This document shows, one piece after another, positions 59,431 through 64,000 of a DNA stretch of 64,000 nt. A program made the translations under genes and the position numbers. The notes beneath the pieces are model-generated. The model had not been told where the DNA came from and made no database searches. It saw only the letters and a program-made list of their open reading frames with translations. The DNA comes from JAVBWO01 sp036677375 (GTDB lineage: Bacteria > Bacillota > Dehalobacteriia > UBA4068 > UBA4997). The stretch lies in assembly GCA_036677375.1 (NCBI GenBank), contig JAVBWO010000001.1, forward strand, positions 1 to 64,000, given 5' to 3'. Numbering within the stretch: position 1 is the first letter of the stretch; every line of letters begins with the position of its first letter.

Positions 59431-61527
59431 ATGGCAAATGTGAGCAATGAAAAACGGAACGATTTCACGAAAAAGAAAAAAACCAAGAAACATTCCCTGA
59501 CAGGAAAAATCTTAGCTGCCACACTTACCGCTCTAGCACTTTGCGGCATCCCTTTTACCGCTCTGGCCGCTACCGGACAGGATACCGTCATCCTCCATCC
59601 AGGCGCAAAACAAGTGATCATCAATGGCCAAGCCACTGTAATAGAAGCCACTCCCTACGTTGAAAAAGATACTACCATGGTGCCTTTACGGTTTTTATGC
59701 CAAGATATTCTAAAGGCCACCGTTAACTGGGACAGCAAGACCAAAATCATTACGATCACCAACTCAGAGCAAACCATATCCATCGATACTGTGACCGGCA
59801 AGATCACCGCCAATGAAAAGGCATATACGCCGGCTTTGCCCCCGGTGGTGAAAAATAATTATACGTTTGTTCCCCTGCGCATGCTTTCCGAGCTTTTCGG
59901 CTGCACCGTTCATTACGAAGGCTCCACACAAACCATCACGGTCGTGACACCGCTCCCGGCGGTAACCGTCAAGCCCGTGGCCCTGGTTATGCTACCCCAA
60001 AGCTGGACCCCCGGACAAGAGCTTATGATCACCGATTTAAGCACCGATCCTTCCGGTCTTGCTATTACGGAAAAGGTCTGGACCATCACGATAGACGGCA
60101 AAGCCACCAATGTCACGAATCTGGCCCAAGCCTTGCGCAAAGTGGCGGAAGGAACCTATTCCTTGCTCTATAAAGTAAAAAATGCTGCCGGCGTCTGGAG
60201 CGACGCCTATACCGTCTCCCTCTACGTCATCCCCAACAAACCGCCGGTGATCACAAGCCTGACCAACAACATGACCAAAGTCGCTGTCGGACAAGCTCTG
60301 GATCTCACCTATGAAGTGGAAAACGAATCCTGGGAAGAAGTCACCGGTTACCGTTGGAGCTACGGTTATACGGAAAATGGCGTTGAAGTGGTGAAAAACG
60401 AGAAACCCCGGGCTTTTTTTGCTGCCGGCGATGTTACCGTTTATCTGACGGCTACCGACGCTTTCGGCAATACCAGTGAAAAATATGCTCTCCCCATGCA
60501 TATCTCGGATACGGTGAAAGCAACGGAAAAAAGTTTCAAATTTAACAACCCTCTGCCGGGAGAACTATTTCTGAACCTGGATGGCCAAAATTACAATAAC
60601 GTCCCAACAGCCTCCCATACCGGCGGACAGGTGGGGGATGTGACTTTACTGGTCAGCAATAATCCGGAAAAAGTCTACAATTACGGTATCCTTTATCAGG
60701 ATACCATCGCAGACCAAATCCGGGTTTATTACCACCACATTAACGCTACCGGCCAACCAATGCAGATCAGAGTCAACGCTTACAATCCTACCGATGAGCC
60801 AGTCACCATCAAGAGTGATCAGACCGGACTGGCCGGGCCTTCCACCGATGTTAACCAAGCAGGCATGCAAGTCATCTACAACTATCTAATGGACACCTCC
60901 CCGCATGATACAATTACTTTACAACCGGGCGAAACCGCAATCCTCAACGCCAATCAAAAACTTCTGGCTTATGATGAGGTCACTACGGGGATTCTGGATC
61001 TTGATTGCAGCGGCATGGCGCAGATCATGATCGTGGCGATACCGCAAGGAGCCAGCGCCGCCCAATGGCAGTCGCTCCAGGTATTGCCCAAAGATGGATC
61101 TTATGTCCGGGGAGTTTTCCCCAATGCCGATATCCATATCGATGTTACCGCGGGTGGCAAAGAAACGGAGAAGCTGCCCCTCGGCCGTTCCGACACGTAC
61201 AATGGTTACTTCATCGGCGGCCATGACGCCACCACCGGAAATGTTCTTTTCAACTATGGCAATTGGGGCGTCGTACATACGATAACCATTACGGCCAAAG
61301 AACGCACCGGCGTCTGGCTGAACCCCCGAGGCAGTATTTTCCGCGGGGTCTTGCTTTGGGGTGACCAGCCTTGTATGCTGGCTAACAGCGGCATTCTGCT
61401 CAGCAGCCGGGAAGGCGTCATCCTGGGAACTATTGAAAAAGGACAAAGCCAGACCATCACCTACATGGTGCCGGGTGGTTCCGATTCCCCCGTTCTTCTG
61501 GTGCTGGAACCGGAAAGTCAGTGGTAA
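59431..61527 (+). CDS. Secreted copper-amine-oxidase-N-domain (stalk) protein
   Basis: 698 residues. A Lys-rich N-terminus and signal peptide (about 20-48, ending TALA) precede a copper amine oxidase N-like domain (about 50-180; VIINGQATVIEATPYVEKDTTMVPLRFLCQ). Next is a PKD/Ig-like part (about 195-390), then a large C-terminal beta-rich region of unknown function (about 400-698). The CAO-N domain is a common binding module in Bacillota surface proteins; no oxidase catalytic domain is present. The ATG at 59431 (GAGG upstream, signal peptide following) was chosen although the frame stays open for 51 codons upstream. Confidence 0.82.
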   Translation: MANVSNEKRNDFTKKKKTKKHSLTGKILAATLTALALCGIPFTALAATGQDTVILHPGAKQVIINGQATVIEATPYVEKDTTMVPLRFLCQDILKATVNWDSKTKIITITNSEQTISIDTVTGKITANEKAYTPALPPVVKNNYTFVPLRMLSELFGCTVHYEGSTQTITVVTPLPAVTVKPVALVMLPQSWTPGQELMITDLSTDPSGLAITEKVWTITIDGKATNVTNLAQALRKVAEGTYSLLYKVKNAAGVWSDAYTVSLYVIPNKPPVITSLTNNMTKVAVGQALDLTYEVENESWEEVTGYRWSYGYTENGVEVVKNEKPRAFFAAGDVTVYLTATDAFGNTSEKYALPMHISDTVKATEKSFKFNNPLPGELFLNLDGQNYNNVPTASHTGGQVGDVTLLVSNNPEKVYNYGILYQDTIADQIRVYYHHINATGQPMQIRVNAYNPTDEPVTIKSDQTGLAGPSTDVNQAGMQVIYNYLMDTSPHDTITLQPGETAILNANQKLLAYDEVTTGILDLDCSGMAQIMIVAIPQGASAAQWQSLQVLPKDGSYVRGVFPNADIHIDVTAGGKETEKLPLGRSDTYNGYFIGGHDATTGNVLFNYGNWGVVHTITITAKERTGVWLNPRGSIFRGVLLWGDQPCMLANSGILLSSREGVILGTIEKGQSQTITYMVPGGSDSPVLLVLEPESQW

Positions 61528-61573
61528 ACTTTTTGCAGAAATTTGAAAAGATTAAATGATTATAATCACCTAA

Positions 61574-61606
61574 AAAGAGAACGCAATGATCTTGCGTTCT
61601 TTTTCA
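61574..61606 (+). terminator. Terminator of the CAO-N domain gene
   Basis: AGAACGCAA / TTGCGTTCT hairpin followed by TTTTTC, about 50 bases past the stop. Confidence 0.85.
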
Positions 61607-61767
61607 TACCCTTTCATCAAACAACGCTCGATAATAACAGAAGAATTTTGGTAATGCTTTAGCAGGAATTTTGTCCAGTTTTTGGGACTAACACCAGCTA
61701 AAAAAATCAATTCACCAAAACTGTTTTCAGCTACCACTGCTACAAAAACCGTAATTTAAGAAAAAAC

Positions 61768-61831
61768 TTTACATTTTACAAAAACTTTACATTGATTTGC
61801 TTGTACTTTTACACACTAATAGTAGGATAAT
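61768..61831 (+). promoter_or_regulatory. Pho-box promoter of the pst operon
   Basis: TTTACA occurs at 61768, 61775, 61786 and 61808. The last three are spaced by 11 and 22 bases, the helical phasing of PhoP-box direct repeats in Gram-positive bacteria. A GATAAT -10 (61826-61831) follows without a good -35, as expected for a PhoP-activated promoter. The rest of the 61528-61881 gap holds only the terminator at 61574. Confidence 0.75.
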
Positions 61832-61881
61832 ACCGTAAGACATGAAGAAAAATAAAAAGATTAGAACCTAGGAGGCAAAAA

Positions 61882-62748
61882 ATGAAACAATCTTATAAAA
61901 AAATGCTTACAGGTAGTATCGTTGCTCTCAGCTTACTGACTTTAGGTGCTTGCAGCGGCAATACCCAACCCCCTTCCGGCGGAACTTCCGGTAATCAGGA
62001 AACGACCGCCCAAGAAACACAAGTCGTCCAGGTCATCGGCTCCACCTCGGTAGAACCTCTTATCACCGCTTTGGCCGACCAATTCTCCAACAAAAACGGC
62101 AATATCCAAGTACAGATCCAGGCGCCGGGGTCTTCCGGCGGTATCACTGCCGTTAACGAAGGCTCCGCCGATATCGGCATGTCTTCCCGAGAACTGAAAG
62201 GTGATGAAACAGGTTATGGTCTTACCACCCACACCTTGGCGTTGGACGGTATCGCAGTGATCGTCAATAAAGACAATCCCATTTCCGACTTAACCAGTGA
62301 ACAGCTGAGTAAAATTTTTGCCGGAACCATCACCAACTGGAAAGAAGTCGGAGGCCCGGATGAAGAAATCCTCTTAGTCATCCGCGAAGCAGGTTCCGGT
62401 ACCCGCGACGCTTTTGAAGAGCTGCTCAAACTGGATGAGGTTGCCGAAGACAGAGGCATCATCGCCGACAGCACCAATGCGGTTTCACAAAACATCGTAG
62501 GGAAAAAAGACGCCATTGGTTATATTTCCCTGGGCAGCTTAGACGCCTCCACCGTGAAAGCAATATCCGTAGACGGCGTTGCTAGCACCACTGAAAACGT
62601 CATCAATAAAACCTACAAACTCTCCCGTCCCTTCCTCCTTTTGACCAAAGGTACTGTTTCCGCTCCCGCCCAAAGTTTCCTAGACTTTGTCTTATCCGAT
62701 GACGCGCAAGCAACGATCACAGAAAAAGGGTTTATCTCCGCAAAATAA
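61882..62748 (+). CDS. pstS: Phosphate ABC transporter substrate-binding protein
   Basis: 288-residue lipoprotein (signal with LTLGAC, lipid Cys24, then a Gly/Thr/Gln linker). The PstS fold binds phosphate through GSTSVEPL, PGSSGGITAV, MSSREL and REAGSGTRDAFEEL. It captures extracellular phosphate for PstCAB. AGGAGG precedes the ATG. It is first gene of the pst operon and is preceded by a Pho box. Confidence 0.97.
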   Translation: MKQSYKKMLTGSIVALSLLTLGACSGNTQPPSGGTSGNQETTAQETQVVQVIGSTSVEPLITALADQFSNKNGNIQVQIQAPGSSGGITAVNEGSADIGMSSRELKGDETGYGLTTHTLALDGIAVIVNKDNPISDLTSEQLSKIFAGTITNWKEVGGPDEEILLVIREAGSGTRDAFEELLKLDEVAEDRGIIADSTNAVSQNIVGKKDAIGYISLGSLDASTVKAISVDGVASTTENVINKTYKLSRPFLLLTKGTVSAPAQSFLDFVLSDDAQATITEKGFISAK

Positions 62749-62806
62749 CCTGTCGCAGCACTCGTAAAATTGCCAAGGATAACGAACGAGTATAAGGAGC
62801 AAATCC

Positions 62807-63694
62807 ATGTCGCACATTACACGTGACAAATCCAAAAGTGTAAAGAGGGTCTTGCCAGGCATGGCGGAAGGCAGCTTCCGCCTTTGTGCCTGGCTTTCCC
62901 TCTTGGCCCTGGGTCTTATTTTAGGCTTTCTTGTGATTCAGGGGACTCCCGCTTTAACCAAGATCGGAGTTTTTAATTTCGTCTTCGGTACCGAATGGAA
63001 GCCAAAAACCGACCTGTACGGCATCCTGCCCATGATTACTGCTTCCCTTTTGGCAACCTTGGGGGCCATCGTCTTGGGCGGTACCATCGGACTTTTTGCC
63101 GCCTTATTTTTAGCGGAGATCGCACCGCCTAAGACCGCTTCCTTTTTCCGTGCCATGATCAATCTTCTGGCCGGCATACCCTCCGTGGTATACGGCTTTT
63201 TCGGGCTGGTTGTCATCGTTCCGTTTATCAGCAATCATCTGGGAGGGCCCGGCAACAGTCTTTTGGCCGGCATCCTCATTTTATCCGTTATGATCCTGCC
63301 TACTTTGGTCAGTTTAAGCGAAGCTTCCCTGCGGGCCGTTCCTCAAGAGTACCGGGAAGGCAGCCTGGCTCTGGGAGCTTCTCATATCCAAACTATCTTT
63401 AAGGTCACCATCCCCGCCGCCCGTTCCGGCATCGTCGCCGCTTTTATCTTAGGCATCGGCAGAGCCATCGGCGAAACCATGGCTGTGATCTTGGTGGTGG
63501 GCAACCGGGTGGCTTTCCCTGGCTCCATCCTGGACCCGGTGCGCCCCATGACCGCCAATATCGCCATGGAGCTGGCTTATGCCACCGGCTTGCACCAGCA
63601 GTCCCTATACGCCACAGGCGTCGTGCTTCTTCTATTCATTGTGATAATTAACCTGGCAGCCAATATCCTGCTGCATGGAAGGAGGAAAAGCTAA
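62807..63694 (+). CDS. pstC: Phosphate ABC transporter permease PstC
   Basis: 295 residues, six transmembrane helices, BPD_transp_1 family. Typical PstC features are FNFVFGTEWKP, YGILPMI, LAGIPSVVYGFFGL, the EAA-like loop REGSLALGASHIQTIFKVTIPAA and RAIGETMAVILVVGN. The stop overlaps the pstA start by one base (TAATG). Confidence 0.97.
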   Translation: MSHITRDKSKSVKRVLPGMAEGSFRLCAWLSLLALGLILGFLVIQGTPALTKIGVFNFVFGTEWKPKTDLYGILPMITASLLATLGAIVLGGTIGLFAALFLAEIAPPKTASFFRAMINLLAGIPSVVYGFFGLVVIVPFISNHLGGPGNSLLAGILILSVMILPTLVSLSEASLRAVPQEYREGSLALGASHIQTIFKVTIPAARSGIVAAFILGIGRAIGETMAVILVVGNRVAFPGSILDPVRPMTANIAMELAYATGLHQQSLYATGVVLLLFIVIINLAANILLHGRRKS

Positions 63695-64000
63695 TGATGC
63701 CCACATCCAGAAAAATCAAAGACCGGGCTCTGTTATTGTGCATCTGGATTTCCGCCTTTTTGACCATCGGCTTCTTGGTGCTGCTTTTAGCATATATCTT
63801 CATACAGGGATTCCCCCACATCAATTGGGAGTTCCTCTCCTCCCTCTATAAACCGGGGCTGGGACAAGAGGGCATCCTGCCTATGATCATAGGCACCCTT
63901 GCCTTAATCGGCCTTACCCTGTTGATCGCAGTGCCCGTCGGTATTTTTGCCGCCATCCACTTAAGCGAATATGCCAAAAAAAGCAAAGGTCTGGCTCTCA
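63694..64000 (+). CDS. pstA: Phosphate ABC transporter permease PstA, N-terminal part (runs off window)
   Basis: The first 102 codons are present: a helix (LLLCIWISAFLTIGFLVLLL), then WEFLSSLYKPGLGQEGILPM and the start of the permease core GTLALIGLTLLIAVPVGIFAAIHL. The pattern and position after pstC identify PstA. GGAGG lies 8 bases before the ATG at 63694; a second ATG follows immediately. Confidence 0.95.
   Translation, partial: MMPTSRKIKDRALLLCIWISAFLTIGFLVLLLAYIFIQGFPHINWEFLSSLYKPGLGQEGILPMIIGTLALIGLTLLIAVPVGIFAAIHLSEYAKKSKGLAL

Noticed and set aside
1..64000. CRISPR arrays, tRNA or rRNA genes, complete insertion sequences, prophage
   Set aside because: Both strands were read for spaced direct repeats, tRNA-like cloverleaf sequences, transposases and phage genes; none was convincing.

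Overview
This 64 kb window is chromosomal DNA from a member of the Bacillota, most likely an anaerobic Clostridia-type organism. The reasons are the strong AGGAGG ribosome sites, frequent TTG/GTG starts, sigma-A promoters spaced by 17 bases, riboswitch plus intrinsic-terminator control, S-layer-homology domains, the two-subunit (GcvPA/GcvPB) glycine decarboxylase, an NADH-type dihydroorotate dehydrogenase (PyrD/PyrK) and an RCK-regulated Trk system. I cannot name the species. No rRNA, tRNA, insertion sequence, prophage or CRISPR array was seen.

Layout. 1-2.0 kb: start of an EF-Tu gene and pyrK-pyrD. 2.1-9.6 kb: glycine cleavage system gcvT-gcvH-gcvPA-gcvPB, preceded by two complete promoter/glycine-aptamer/terminator cassettes in series, then lpd and lplA. 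9.7-13.8 kb: marR with a heterodimeric ABC exporter. 14-20 kb: a cysteine-synthase-like gene, a YtcJ-type amidohydrolase, and a UroD-like methyltransferase next to a corrinoid-protein reactivator (RACE). 20.4-25.3 kb: K+ uptake operon (two RCK proteins, TrkH) with a KdpDE-like two-component system. 25.6-27.3 kb: padR and a SEDS (FtsW/RodA) protein with an N-terminal prefix domain. 27.5-31.9 kb: TPP riboswitch and thiamine salvage operon. 32-38.8 kb: CapA-like lipoprotein, large SLH phosphodiester-glycosidase protein, M29-type aminopeptidase, and RibU behind an FMN riboswitch. 39-44.6 kb: menG, a GntR/HutC regulator, carB. 44.8-48 kb: Crp/Fnr regulator with a NitT/TauT-type ABC importer.

48.1-59.1 kb is the most unusual region. 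A second, strongly diverged GcvPA/GcvPB-like pair is followed on the same strand by an APC permease, an SDR dehydrogenase, an AcoX/ATP-NAD-kinase-like protein and an MFS transporter. A divergent two-component system (AraC-type response regulator and a PocR-LytS sensor kinase) faces it across 489 bases. It looks like an inducible catabolic module for an unidentified amino acid. 59.4-64 kb: a secreted copper-amine-oxidase-N-domain protein and the start of a Pho-box-controlled pst operon (pstS, pstC, partial pstA).

The genes fit an anaerobe with active glycine, amino-acid and one-carbon metabolism. The canonical gcv operon, lpd and lplA give a complete glycine cleavage system with lipoylation. 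The second P-protein-like pair has no H, T or L protein of its own and would have to borrow those or work without them. A roughly 150-bp inverted-repeat-ended element occurs twice, in opposite orientations, in intergenic DNA.
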